The position numbers and the translations under genes were made by a program. The notes beneath the pieces were generated by a model. It did not search any database and had not been told where the DNA came from. It saw only the letters and a list, made by a program, of their open reading frames with translations. From Calothrix sp. NIES-2100 (GTDB lineage: Bacteria > Cyanobacteriota > Cyanobacteriia > Cyanobacteriales > Nostocaceae): a DNA stretch of 64,000 nt. The stretch covers positions 7,948,645 to 8,012,644 of the forward strand of contig NZ_AP018178.1 of assembly GCF_002368195.1 (NCBI RefSeq). Direction: 5' to 3'. How positions within the stretch are numbered: position 1 is the first letter of the stretch; each line of letters starts with the position of its first letter. Shown one piece after another: positions 42,042-51,208 of this stretch.

Positions 42042-43133
42042 TTAAAATCCCATTGCTGTGGCGACTGCTCCTAATTCTGCCGCAATACCTTGTTTAAATT
42101 GGCTGTTACTGTGTTTTATCGCTGTATCTGGGTCTTTCAAACCATTACCTGTAAGGACGCAAACTACTGTTGCGCCTGTGGGGACTTGATCTTTGACTTG
42201 CAACAATCCGGCGACGGAAGCGGCGCTGGCTGGTTCACAGAAAATCCCTTCCGATGATGCTAACAGCCGGTAAGCATCGAGAATTTCGGCATCGGTGACA
42301 GCGTGGAAATTTCCCTGACTGGCTGATTTGACGGCGATCGCTTTTTCCCAACTCGCCGGATTCCCAATACGAATCGCTGTTGCTAAGGTTTCTGGATGCT
42401 CTACTGGCTTACCATTGACTAAGGGGGCTGCGCCTGCTGCTTGGAATCCCATTACTTTGGGTAAGCGATCGCATTTCCCGACTTGATGATATTGACAAAA
42501 TCCCATCCAATATGCTGAGATATTCCCCGCATTTCCTACGGGAATACACAGCCAGTCTGGAGCATTACCCAACACATCGACAATTTCAAAGGCTGCTGTT
42601 TTTTGACCTTCTAGGCGGTAGGGATTTACCGAATTCACTAGGGTAATCGGATAACTTTCAGCCATCTCGCGGACAATTTCTAAGGCGCGGTCAAAATTTC
42701 CTTTAATTGCCAGTACTTCAGCCCCATATAGTAAAGCTTGGGCTAACTTACCTAACGCCACATAACCATCGGGAATTAATACAAAGGCGTTCATTCCCCC
42801 ACGCCTAGCGTAAGCGGCGGCGGCGGCGGAGGTGTTTCCTGTACTGGCACAAATCACTGCTTTGGCCCCTGCTTCTTTCGCCTTGGAAATGGCCATTGTC
42901 ATTCCCCTGTCTTTAAAGCTACCAGTGGGGTTCAAACCATCGTATTTGACGAATACACGCACTTGTCTACCAATGCGTTCGGCGATCGCCGGCGCTGGGA
43001 TTAGAGGTGTATTTCCCTCCAATAGGGTAATAACCGGCGTTTTTTCGCTGACAGGCAAGTATTCACGATAGGCTTCTATCAGTCCAGGCCAGGGTTGGCG
43101 ATGAGATTTAGCAACAGACGGGCTTACAGTCAC
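42042..43133 (-). CDS. thrC: Threonine synthase
   Basis: A 363-residue pyridoxal-phosphate enzyme that turns O-phosphohomoserine into threonine. Lys74 in 'YDGLNPTGSFKDRGMTMA' binds the cofactor. 'ICASTGNTSAAAAAYARRGG' is the phosphate-binding loop, 'IPVGNAGNISAYWMG' and 'CVLTGNGLKDPD' close the site. Length and motifs fit the ThrC type with about 350 residues. Single gene on the minus strand; its promoter must lie in the 352-bp spacer after it. Confidence 0.96.
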   Translation of the reverse strand: MTVSPSVAKSHRQPWPGLIEAYREYLPVSEKTPVITLLEGNTPLIPAPAIAERIGRQVRVFVKYDGLNPTGSFKDRGMTMAISKAKEAGAKAVICASTGNTSAAAAAYARRGGMNAFVLIPDGYVALGKLAQALLYGAEVLAIKGNFDRALEIVREMAESYPITLVNSVNPYRLEGQKTAAFEIVDVLGNAPDWLCIPVGNAGNISAYWMGFCQYHQVGKCDRLPKVMGFQAAGAAPLVNGKPVEHPETLATAIRIGNPASWEKAIAVKSASQGNFHAVTDAEILDAYRLLASSEGIFCEPASAASVAGLLQVKDQVPTGATVVCVLTGNGLKDPDTAIKHSNSQFKQGIAAELGAVATAMGF

Positions 43134-43485
43134 GGTGATTTATACAAATTTTTATTTAAGTGCAAACTGAAAAATACCAGTGGTACACATCTTGCACCAC
43201 TAGAGGCTCTCAACACAAGAAAGAAATTTCTTATGGTGCAGGCTGATACCTATTACTTTTTTTTACCATTTTATCGGGTCAGCTTTACCAGAAGTTTTGT
43301 CACCACCGGATCACAGGTGTGATGTTTTTTCTGGAACACAGTCTTCCTAATTTGAGTCTCTTATCACAAAGATAAAAACCCATTAGAGTAAGTAATTGAA
43401 AATTTACAATCTTTTAACAAAGCTTAAAACTACATTATTATAATATCTCTAATGGTGTGAGTTAAGTTGTGGAATAAAGTTAACT
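43134..43485. other. Divergent promoter region of thrC and a small gene
   Basis: No gene is accepted here; a plus-strand frame at 43095-43322 overlaps thrC and lacks any family-like features. CACCACCGGATCACAGGTGTGATG at about 43299 contains a short palindrome (ATCACAGGTGTGAT). The part from 43370 to 43470 is AT-rich and may carry the promoter of the gene at 43486. Confidence 0.5.
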
Positions 43486-43677
43486 ATGTCTACCTGTTCA
43501 TCTAGTGTTTCTGACCGCTCCGCCCAAGATGTTTGGGCAACAAAGCTAAACAAGTCTTATTACCAAGACGATCAGCAAGTCAAATTTATGCACTTGCAAG
43601 CAGAGGTGGATTCTTTGCTGATGCAGTTGCAGAACCTCAAGGAACAACGCCTTTCTACCAATAGCCAAGAACAATAA
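43486..43677 (+). CDS. Small conserved-type cyanobacterial protein
   Basis: A 63-residue protein: 'AQDVWATKLNKSYYQDDQQVKFMHLQAEVDSLLMQLQNLKEQRL'. The second half is a probable coiled coil. It is soluble, with no Cys pair beyond the N-terminal one. I remember similar short proteins in heterocyst-forming cyanobacteria but no function. Confidence 0.6.
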   Translation: MSTCSSSVSDRSAQDVWATKLNKSYYQDDQQVKFMHLQAEVDSLLMQLQNLKEQRLSTNSQEQ

Positions 43678-43736
43678 CAGACTTACAAATCAAAAAATAT
43701 CCTCATTGTCGGGGGAGAATTGAGACGCTCTGACAC

Positions 43737-43998
43737 GGTTTTTAGATCCCCAACTTCTTGGAGGATGCTGGCGAATAGTGGGTTAGACCCCTCAATACCG
43801 ATACAAACAGTGATCTCGCTTACCCGAAATAACGCCCGCAGGAACTGGAAGCCTGGGGCTAACTCTACAAAGCCCACCTTCGTGGGCTTTGTAGAGTTAG
43901 CCGCACCCTTGTAGGGTGACGGCGGTCTGTTGGGTAAGGGAGGGGTCTTACTCCTGATTCGCCAGTAGCATCCTCCAAGATGTCGGGGATCTAAACCC
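43737..43998. mobile_element. MITE-like palindromic element (262 bp)
   Basis: The ends are inverted repeats of about 38 bp: the left GGTTTTTAGATCCCCAAC and the complement of the right end GGGTTTAGATCCCCGAC, both continuing into TTGGAGGATGCT and GGCGAAT. Inside lies a perfect hairpin (43858-43901). No transposase gene is present. A clean target duplication was not seen. It looks like a non-autonomous element derived from a DNA transposon. Confidence 0.65.
43858..43901. repeat. Perfect 20-bp hairpin inside the MITE-like element
   Basis: GCTAACTCTACAAAGCCCAC, loop CTTC, then the exact complement. With the outer arms, the whole element can fold into a nested structure. This core may once have been a separate insertion. 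Confidence 0.85.
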
Positions 43999-44025
43999 TC
44001 GCAACCTTCAGCCTTCCTAAGATTG

Positions 44026-46377
44026 CTATTCAAAGCGTTGATTTTTCTTTGACCAGCGCTTGAGGCTGTATTTATCGCCGTTTTCTACTAACAAAGCTAG
44101 AGATTGCCCATCTAGGAGCTTAGCGATCGCTGTCAATGATTGTGGGTAATTTCTTTGAAAATCAGTATAAATTACTTTACCACTATTAGACAAGATCACT
44201 GTCCGGGGAGGAGATAAATGTTCTTCTGGCTTTTCATCTCCAGTTAGGGACTGTTTCAACAAGGCGATCGCTTCTGCTGAGATCGTTAGTACGGTTTCTG
44301 GCTGAGAATTATTGGTTAAATTCATCACTTGTACAGGCCAATAGCTGAGTTCTCGCTGCATTTTTTGCAGGCTAGGCAAAGTACCGTTGGGAATTTGTCC
44401 AGATTGTTGTAAAATTCGCCACACGATTGGCAACATTGCCGTTACTCTGGCTGGATCTTGTTGAGATAGTTGTTCCAGAGTCAGCGGCGATGGTTGTACC
44501 CATTCCAGCGCCGCATCTGTCAAGGCTAAAGGAGGGGGTTGAAGCAGATAATTTTGATTGTCAGCGATTTTTTGTCCAGCAATTAGTAGGCGCAAAACCC
44601 CACTCTCTAATTTTACGCCTTTAATAGTGGCGGTAGTTATTTGTTGTTCTCCATTAGGTAACCAAACTACAAGTAAAACTGCTGGGTCAGAATAAATACC
44701 CAAAGTTTCCCAGAGAAATTTACCAGGAGAAATTTGCGGTAGCTGTAACCTTTCAAAGGGGAAATTGAGCCACTGTTTACCGTCATGAAATGCACTCACC
44801 TCTACCTGATACCAAGCTTCGTTATCTGTAAGTTGCAGATCTGCTTGTGGGTTTGGTCTGAGCCACTCAGTATTGTTGAATTTAGTCAGGGGTTGGACTG
44901 AACCCACAATGCGACTGGGGTGAGTGGAAAAGATTTTCGGTTTGACTCCTTCGTTATTGAGCTGGACTAAGAGACTTTGAATTCGAGTCAGAGTATCTGT
45001 ACTAATTTTTGGTTGTGCTTGCAACCAAGAAATTGCTCGTTCTTCTCCCCGTTGAACTGCTAGAATCAATGCTCCCCAAGCTGCAACTTCTGGTCTATTA
45101 GGGTTGACTCGCAATGCTGTTGTGCTACGATTCCACAACCGTCCCCCATCCATTTGCAGTAGAGTCGCAACTTCTTGGACATTCTCCGCAGATGCTGAAA
45201 ATACCTCTAAAGCTTTCTCCCAACGACCATCAATCAAATCTGCTATTACCTGTTGACTAGGAATAGCCCAAATTTGATCGGCTTGGCTTTTAGTTATTTG
45301 CGAGTGTAGGCGAATTACATCGATTTGTGCTTGCGCCGCTTCCGGTAGTGGCTGTTTTCGCTGTTTCTGTATAGATTTTAACCACTCATAGGCTGGTGTC
45401 CACAGTCCATTTCGGGCGAGTAATAACGCATTTTGGTAAGCAGTATCTTTGATGGCTGGTGTTTTGAGGGAAATTTCTGCTAATTCAATGGCGTTGTGAG
45501 ATAACTTCAGAGATTTGACTTGGTAAATCCGTAACTGTGGTTCTAAACCTACTGTTTGATCGATGACTAATTCTTTGTTAGTATCACCAGTTACTTGCTG
45601 CCATTTAGGCACATCTCCATTGGGACTTTTCCACGACAACATCTGATGGATCTGACTGCGTTGTGGATTGTAGTAGACAATTTTACCGTAGGCGATCGCA
45701 CCAGCGCCTTGTGGCAGTTTACCTTGTAAATAAAACCAAACACCATTAGATGGGGTTTGACCCTCAAAGCGTTTAATTTCATTGACAGGTAAGGGAATGC
45801 TGTTTTCTGAGTTTTCTACTGTAACTTCATCTGTGGGAGAAAGTACAAAGGCTTCTTCTATCCCCGCGATCGCTAATTGGGACGCCAGACGGTAATATTT
45901 TTCTGGTTGGGATTGCAACTCTACATCTTGGGATTGTTGATAAACCCTCAGTTCGACAATTGCTTGACAATCAAATTGACAATTTGGGCGTTTTTGGATC
46001 ACTGGTAGTAAAAAAGAATTTTCTTTATCCCGCTCCAAAGTTAGGATTTCCCCGGCTATGAGTTTTTTTTGACTGAGGTTGGTTTTAATTTGTTTGAGGG
46101 TTTGGGGTCGTTCACCGTAATTACCGACTGTGATTTGTGCCCACTCCGGTAAAAATTTATTCAGCCAAATAATTTTTTCGGGATTGAAGATAAAGAGAAT
46201 ACTGATCCAGGCAAAAGCAATTAGTAAACCAACACTGCTCAATAATGTAGCGATCGCTAATGTTGAGAGCAACCAATTTCCCAACTGACTATTGTTCTGG
46301 GGTTTGTGCAACAGATGATTGATTTTACCTGCACGAGGCTGATTTTTGAGCGTCAGCTTTCGCAACCGATTTGCCAT
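44026..46377 (-). CDS. Large membrane-anchored protein of unknown function
   Basis: A protein of 783 residues from the ATG at 46377 (MANRLRKLTL; an ATG at 46389 adds four). A basic N-terminus (to about 35) precedes one long hydrophobic region (about 37-66, LLSTLAIATLLSSVGLLIAFAWISILF). The rest is soluble, with TPR-like or alpha-helical repeats in the middle ('NALLLARNGLWTPAYEWLKSIQ', 'VIADLIDGRWEKALEVF'). The C-terminal part is beta-rich. No family recognised, though its size and pattern suggest a conserved cyanobacterial protein. Divergent from the porin gene. Confidence 0.75.
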   Translation of the reverse strand: MANRLRKLTLKNQPRAGKINHLLHKPQNNSQLGNWLLSTLAIATLLSSVGLLIAFAWISILFIFNPEKIIWLNKFLPEWAQITVGNYGERPQTLKQIKTNLSQKKLIAGEILTLERDKENSFLLPVIQKRPNCQFDCQAIVELRVYQQSQDVELQSQPEKYYRLASQLAIAGIEEAFVLSPTDEVTVENSENSIPLPVNEIKRFEGQTPSNGVWFYLQGKLPQGAGAIAYGKIVYYNPQRSQIHQMLSWKSPNGDVPKWQQVTGDTNKELVIDQTVGLEPQLRIYQVKSLKLSHNAIELAEISLKTPAIKDTAYQNALLLARNGLWTPAYEWLKSIQKQRKQPLPEAAQAQIDVIRLHSQITKSQADQIWAIPSQQVIADLIDGRWEKALEVFSASAENVQEVATLLQMDGGRLWNRSTTALRVNPNRPEVAAWGALILAVQRGEERAISWLQAQPKISTDTLTRIQSLLVQLNNEGVKPKIFSTHPSRIVGSVQPLTKFNNTEWLRPNPQADLQLTDNEAWYQVEVSAFHDGKQWLNFPFERLQLPQISPGKFLWETLGIYSDPAVLLVVWLPNGEQQITTATIKGVKLESGVLRLLIAGQKIADNQNYLLQPPPLALTDAALEWVQPSPLTLEQLSQQDPARVTAMLPIVWRILQQSGQIPNGTLPSLQKMQRELSYWPVQVMNLTNNSQPETVLTISAEAIALLKQSLTGDEKPEEHLSPPRTVILSNSGKVIYTDFQRNYPQSLTAIAKLLDGQSLALLVENGDKYSLKRWSKKNQRFE

Positions 46378-46574
46378 GCTAATTTTCACTCTCTGGAGAG
46401 TATATTTGGGCTGAGTAATTTATCTTTTATACTCGCGCTTCTGAGATATTGCCCAGGAATTTTTTAATCTAATTTGGCCAAATATTAGTAAATTTACTCA
46501 GGATGTTAATAAATAAATTTACATATACTTATAACCTACCCGTATAAATAGAGTACAAGAAATTGAAGACTAGA

Positions 46575-48224
46575 ATGATTAGCCACAATAAGAGTAAAGC
46601 CTGGATGCTCGCATGGTTAATCATGGCGGGTATAAATGGAGTTGTACAAACAGCGATCGCACAAGAATACAGCTTTCCGTCACCTAGTTTACAGTCTGAT
46701 CTGGATTCAGAAGACCCGATGTCACAAATCACATCGGTGTCTCAACTAAAAGATGTACAGCCTACAGATTGGGCATTTCAAGCATTGCAATCATTAGTGG
46801 AACGCTATGGTTGCATAGCAGGTTATCCAGATAACACCTATCGCGGCGATCGCGCTTTGACTCGCTATGAATTTGCCGCAGGTCTAAATGCTTGCTTAGA
46901 TAGAGTCAATGAGTTAATTGCTACAGCTACAAGTGATTCTGTCACCCGCGCAGATATCGCCAAGATCCAAAAATTACAGTCAGAATTTGCCCATGAATTA
47001 GCAACCTTGCGGGGTAGAATTGATAGTTTAGAAGCACGCACCACTGAACTAGAAGGTAAGCAATTCTCCACCACAACTAAACTTTCAGGAATCATCGTCT
47101 CTGGCGTTCAAGGACGGACTAGCAATCGAGGTGACGTTAATCCTCGAGATGGCATCAAAGATTCAGATGATGCAGGGACAAATATTAATATTATTACCAT
47201 AGCGCAACTATCTTTAACGACCCAATTTAGCCCTCGCAGTTACTTATTTACAAGTCTGTTATATGGTATGGGTGCTAGCGATCCGAGATTTACTGCCAAT
47301 AAAGTTTCTCGGAATGATTTTTTTCTCGGTTATGAATATCCCACAGATAACGAATTTATTATCGGTGACCTCAATTATCACTGGTTGGTTGCTGATAACT
47401 TTGCGCTGATGGTGGGAACAGAAGGCGTAAATATGGCAGCTGCTTTCCGAGGTCCAAATCGGGTAGAAAGCGGCGCTACAGGACCACTATCTTTCTTTGC
47501 CCAACGCAACCCAATTTTAGATATGGGATTTGGTCATGGTGGTATAGCTGTGGATTGGCAATTTGCTAAACGTGCCAGTTTACAGGCAATTTATTCTAGT
47601 AATAATCCTGGCAATTCTGATAAAGGTAATGGCTTATTTGATGGCAACACTACTACAGGCGTACAGTTACTTGTAACGCCAACTGATACTATAGATTTAA
47701 GTTTATATTACGTTAATAATTATTCTTCAGATGGTTGTTTATTGACTTATGTGGGGGATGAATGCTTAACTGCAACATCAGAACCCCTACAAACCAATGC
47801 TGTAGGTGCAACTGTCACCTGGCAAATTTCACCCCACATTACTCTTGGTGCATGGGGTGGTTACACTAGTTCTTACATTCCTGGGCAGACAGGAAGTGTA
47901 GAAACAACAAATTATATGGCGTTTCTCAATTTTCCTGATTTATTTGCTAAAGGAAATTTGGGCGGAATTTATATAGGACAACCTCCGAAAATTACTAGCA
48001 GTAACTTACCAGATGGTAGCAATGTTCCTGACTCACTTAATACAGGTTTAGGACGTGCCGGTGGACAACCAGGAACGACTACTCATATCGAAGCATTTTA
48101 TCGGTTTCAACTCACAGATAATATTAGTATTACACCAGGAATAATTCATATTATAGAACCTGGTCATACACCAAATAACGAGCCAGTTACTATTGGTATT
48201 TTGAGAAGTACTTTTCTTTTTTAA
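46575..48224 (+). CDS. SLH-domain OprB-like outer-membrane porin
   Basis: A protein of 549 residues from the ATG at 46575 (a TTG at 46563 adds four). It has a signal peptide (AWMLAWLIMAGINGVVQTAIAQ), an SLH domain ('SVSQLKDVQPTDWAFQALQSLVERYGCIAGYPDNTYRGDRALTRYEFAAGL'), a coiled coil (about 118-155) and an OprB-like beta barrel ending in '...ILRSTFLF', the typical aromatic C-terminus. The SLH part binds peptidoglycan-linked polymer. It forms a channel in the outer membrane; cyanobacterial members are described as carbohydrate or iron-uptake porins. A paralogue lies at 51209. Confidence 0.92.
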   Translation: MISHNKSKAWMLAWLIMAGINGVVQTAIAQEYSFPSPSLQSDLDSEDPMSQITSVSQLKDVQPTDWAFQALQSLVERYGCIAGYPDNTYRGDRALTRYEFAAGLNACLDRVNELIATATSDSVTRADIAKIQKLQSEFAHELATLRGRIDSLEARTTELEGKQFSTTTKLSGIIVSGVQGRTSNRGDVNPRDGIKDSDDAGTNINIITIAQLSLTTQFSPRSYLFTSLLYGMGASDPRFTANKVSRNDFFLGYEYPTDNEFIIGDLNYHWLVADNFALMVGTEGVNMAAAFRGPNRVESGATGPLSFFAQRNPILDMGFGHGGIAVDWQFAKRASLQAIYSSNNPGNSDKGNGLFDGNTTTGVQLLVTPTDTIDLSLYYVNNYSSDGCLLTYVGDECLTATSEPLQTNAVGATVTWQISPHITLGAWGGYTSSYIPGQTGSVETTNYMAFLNFPDLFAKGNLGGIYIGQPPKITSSNLPDGSNVPDSLNTGLGRAGGQPGTTTHIEAFYRFQLTDNISITPGIIHIIEPGHTPNNEPVTIGILRSTFLF

Positions 48225-48268
48225 TGGGCATTAGCCAAACAGGGCATTGGTAAATTCTTCCCCATGCC

Positions 48269-48301
48269 CAAAACTCCACCCCCTTGTGGATGGAGTTTTT
48301 C
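48269..48301 (+). terminator. Probable rho-independent terminator of the porin gene
   Basis: AAAACTCCA, loop CCCCCTTG, TGGATGGAGTTTTT, followed by CATTTTT. An 8-bp stem with a T-run, 45 bp after the porin stop. The remaining spacer to 48620 is AT-rich with no gene. Confidence 0.7.
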
Positions 48302-48620
48302 ATTTTTAATGACTGCAATTAGGGAAAATCTCACAACTAAAAATTAAAATTTCTCTTACCTAGTCCCTAGCCTCTAGCCCTGGTTACCCTATTTTCTATT
48401 TTCCATTTAAGTCTATTAAACAGCGTCAAAGCTTGTTGTGAAAGTCTTTGCGTAATTTCCCTGAATAAATTTATAGTATCTTTACTGAAGCATTTTTGAT
48501 GATTTACACAATAACCTGAATGAAGTATTCCTCACAATTTGAATAAAGAATATTAAATTTGCGGTGCTGACTATTGTGTGAATTAAAAAGAATCATTGTG
48601 AGGAAGAATAAACACGTTTT

Positions 48621-50888
48621 ATGGAAAAAGTTATGAGCCTATCATTTACAACTGAAAATAAATTTCCCGTTGGTTCACATCCTTCTTCTGTTCTAGTCAA
48701 AGACTTCAACGGTGACGACAAGCTTGACTTAGTGGTGGCGAACGTTAATGACAAAAACATCACCGTATTATTAAACGATGGTAGTGGCAACTTTAAAGAT
48801 CCCTATCATTTCACAGTTGAGACAACTCCTAGTTCCATCGCTATGGGAGATATAGACGGTGATGAACAAGATGATTTGGTGGTAGCGAACGCTGATGACA
48901 AGACTATCTCAGTACTGTCGAGGGATGATAGTGGCGACTTTGTCAATGTCGCTCAAATCGAACTTGATACAAAACCTTCTGCTGTTGTCGTGGGAGATAT
49001 AGATGGTGATGGCATAGTTGATGTGGTGGTGGCGGATGCTGAAAACAAGAATGTTTCAGTATTTTTGAACGATGGGATGGGCAACTTTGGCACTCCCACC
49101 AATATTTCAGTCGGATTTGTACCTTCTGGTGTTGTGGTGGGAGATATAGACGGGGACAAAAAACTTGACTTGCTAGTAGCGAATTATGCTTCTGGTAATG
49201 TCTCAGTAATGTTGAATGATGGGATGGGTAGCTTTGGTGCTGCGACTAATTTCACAATCGGGACAACTTCTAATTCTGTCGTCTTGGAAGATATAGACGG
49301 TGATGGCAAAGTTGACTTAGTGTTGGCAAACGCTGCACAGAAGCAAGTCTCGGTGATGTTGAATGATGGTAAGGGTGGCTTTGACACTGCGACTACTTAC
49401 ACAGTTGAAACATCTTCAGATTATATTGCTGTGGGAGATATAGACGATGACAGCAAACCTGACTTGGTAGTGGCAGATGCTGATTCTGATAGCATCTCGG
49501 TACTGTATTATAATTCTGCCCCTACAGACTTAATATTTGGCACTCTCAGCGCCGATGATGATAACGATGGTAATGGTGATGATGATGACGATGATGACAA
49601 AGTTATTGGCATCATCAGCACCACTGATTCAAACAAAACCGAGAAGCACACTTATAGTTTAGTTACAGGCACTGGTGATACTGATAATGATGCGTTCATT
49701 ATCGAAGAGGGGCGCCTAAAAATTAAATCTTCTGCGACTAAATCTGTTTACAACATCCGCGTCCGCACTACTGACAGTGGAGGTTTCTCCTTTGATAAGG
49801 ATTTGTCTATCAATTTTGAGCAGCTTGGGTTTTTTACAACTTCTCAGGTGAAAACGACTGTCCAGTTAACCAGTGTTACTGAAAATATCTTTACCGTCAA
49901 AAGTAAAATCAAAGGTAATAAAGCAAAACTGTCAATCAAAATTGAAGGCAGTAATTCTAAAGCAGCCAATGAAATGGGTGTATTTGTCGTTGACGATGCA
50001 CAAGGTAGGATTGACGGAATCGCTCCAGGTGCAGTAGGTTACGCAGAAGTAGCACTGAAGCGAGCAAAAATAGTTTGCTCTGCTATTGCCAATGCACCCA
50101 ATGGTTTTAATCTATCTGACCTGCCAAGCTTGTTAGAATTCAACTCAGGTGCAAACTTGAGATTCTACATGATCCGCAACAGCACCAGTTATTCTGTGCT
50201 ATCTGGACAAACTTCTTTGTCTGAGGTTGTCTTTTCATCTGCGACTAATGTCAGCGTGACAAGTTCCGAAACTGAAGGGTTCTCTCTAACTTGGAAAGGT
50301 TTAGGTCTTAGTGGTAGCGATTTAGTCGTGAAGGTGAAGGAAACTAATCAAGACATTCCTCTAGGTATCGGCTTGCAAGGAAAACATCAAGGGGAAGTCA
50401 TCGATTTACGGGAAGTTAAAACTAAGGTAAAAGCAGAATTTGTTGTCCACAGAGAGGCTGCTTACGACAACCTTGTAGGCTTCTGTAGAATAGATGATGC
50501 AGATGGTGGAATTGATAGCGATCGCGATGGTAAAATTGACTTCCGTCCAGGGGATGCAGGCTATATTAAAGCCATGCTTCGCGCCCGTGTTGAGGGCATT
50601 GACTTGAAGGTGAACAACCAAGGTAAAGCAACTTTCACCAGCAATTTTGAATCAGGTTGGCTTTTTGCACCGTTTGTGATTGCTAATTCTACTGTGGAAG
50701 CAATTTTAAATAGTAATTCCAGCGACACAGCAGTTTACAGTCCATTCTTAGGTGCAAATTCTGATAAAAACAATCATGTTCGCCTGCTGGGGAATAACTG
50801 CTTTGGCTTTGAGGATCAAGTAGGAGCAGGTAGCGATTGGGATTTCAACGATTTAATTGTTCAGGTCAAATTGTCTGTGACTAGTTGA
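48621..50888 (+). CDS. FG-GAP/VCBS-repeat protein with cadherin-like and DUF4114 domains
   Basis: A 755-residue protein without signal peptide. Six units of about 46 residues (about 10-300) carry 'DIDGDGKVDLVLAN'-type calcium-binding loops, probably a beta-propeller. An Asp run follows (DDDNDGNGDDDDDDD, about 310-325), then a cadherin-like part ('NKTEKHTYSLVTGTGDTDNDAFIIEEGRLKI'). Two related C-terminal modules come next; the last ends 'CFGFEDQVGAGSDWDFNDLIVQV', the DUF4114 signature. Likely an extracellular calcium-binding adhesin or shell protein, perhaps exported by a type I system. The start may be the ATG at 48633. Confidence 0.85.
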   Translation: MEKVMSLSFTTENKFPVGSHPSSVLVKDFNGDDKLDLVVANVNDKNITVLLNDGSGNFKDPYHFTVETTPSSIAMGDIDGDEQDDLVVANADDKTISVLSRDDSGDFVNVAQIELDTKPSAVVVGDIDGDGIVDVVVADAENKNVSVFLNDGMGNFGTPTNISVGFVPSGVVVGDIDGDKKLDLLVANYASGNVSVMLNDGMGSFGAATNFTIGTTSNSVVLEDIDGDGKVDLVLANAAQKQVSVMLNDGKGGFDTATTYTVETSSDYIAVGDIDDDSKPDLVVADADSDSISVLYYNSAPTDLIFGTLSADDDNDGNGDDDDDDDKVIGIISTTDSNKTEKHTYSLVTGTGDTDNDAFIIEEGRLKIKSSATKSVYNIRVRTTDSGGFSFDKDLSINFEQLGFFTTSQVKTTVQLTSVTENIFTVKSKIKGNKAKLSIKIEGSNSKAANEMGVFVVDDAQGRIDGIAPGAVGYAEVALKRAKIVCSAIANAPNGFNLSDLPSLLEFNSGANLRFYMIRNSTSYSVLSGQTSLSEVVFSSATNVSVTSSETEGFSLTWKGLGLSGSDLVVKVKETNQDIPLGIGLQGKHQGEVIDLREVKTKVKAEFVVHREAAYDNLVGFCRIDDADGGIDSDRDGKIDFRPGDAGYIKAMLRARVEGIDLKVNNQGKATFTSNFESGWLFAPFVIANSTVEAILNSNSSDTAVYSPFLGANSDKNNHVRLLGNNCFGFEDQVGAGSDWDFNDLIVQVKLSVTS

Positions 50889-51208
50889 ATAGTCATTTGT
50901 CATTTGTCATTTGTCATTTGTTATTGGTCATTGGTCTCCCTCATCGCCCTTAACCCCTCTGCTTCTTAGGTTATTTGTAGGGGCGGGGAAACCCCATACG
51001 TGTCAACTTAAGCCAAAAGCTATATAGGGCGGGCGTTGTACAAATTCCCCACGCCCTCATCCCCTAACCCCTTCTCCCTTGGGAGAAGGGGAATTGAATT
51101 TCTGGCTCCCCTCTCCCTCAGGGAGAGGGGTTGGGGGTGAGGGCAAAACGTTGTCACCAAGCAGGTTTCACGTTAAGTTGACACCAATGGGAAACCCCGC
51201 CCTGGGAT
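50889..51208. repeat. Repeat-rich spacer between convergent genes
   Basis: TCATTTGTCATTTGTCATTTG units (about 50893-50925), then GGGGCGGGGAAACCCC (about 50982), then an element with CTCATCCCCTAACCCC and GGGGTTGGGGGTGAGG ends (about 51056-51144) that is related to that at 32345. A second GGGAAACCCCGCCC lies at 51189. No gene. Confidence 0.7.

Noticed and set aside
43095..43322. 75-codon plus-strand frame over the thrC start
   Set aside because: Overlaps thrC on the other strand and has the composition of promoter DNA.
43683..44033. 116-codon minus-strand frame and a shorter plus-strand frame
   Set aside because: They lie in the palindromic MITE-like element; residues follow from its inverted repeats.
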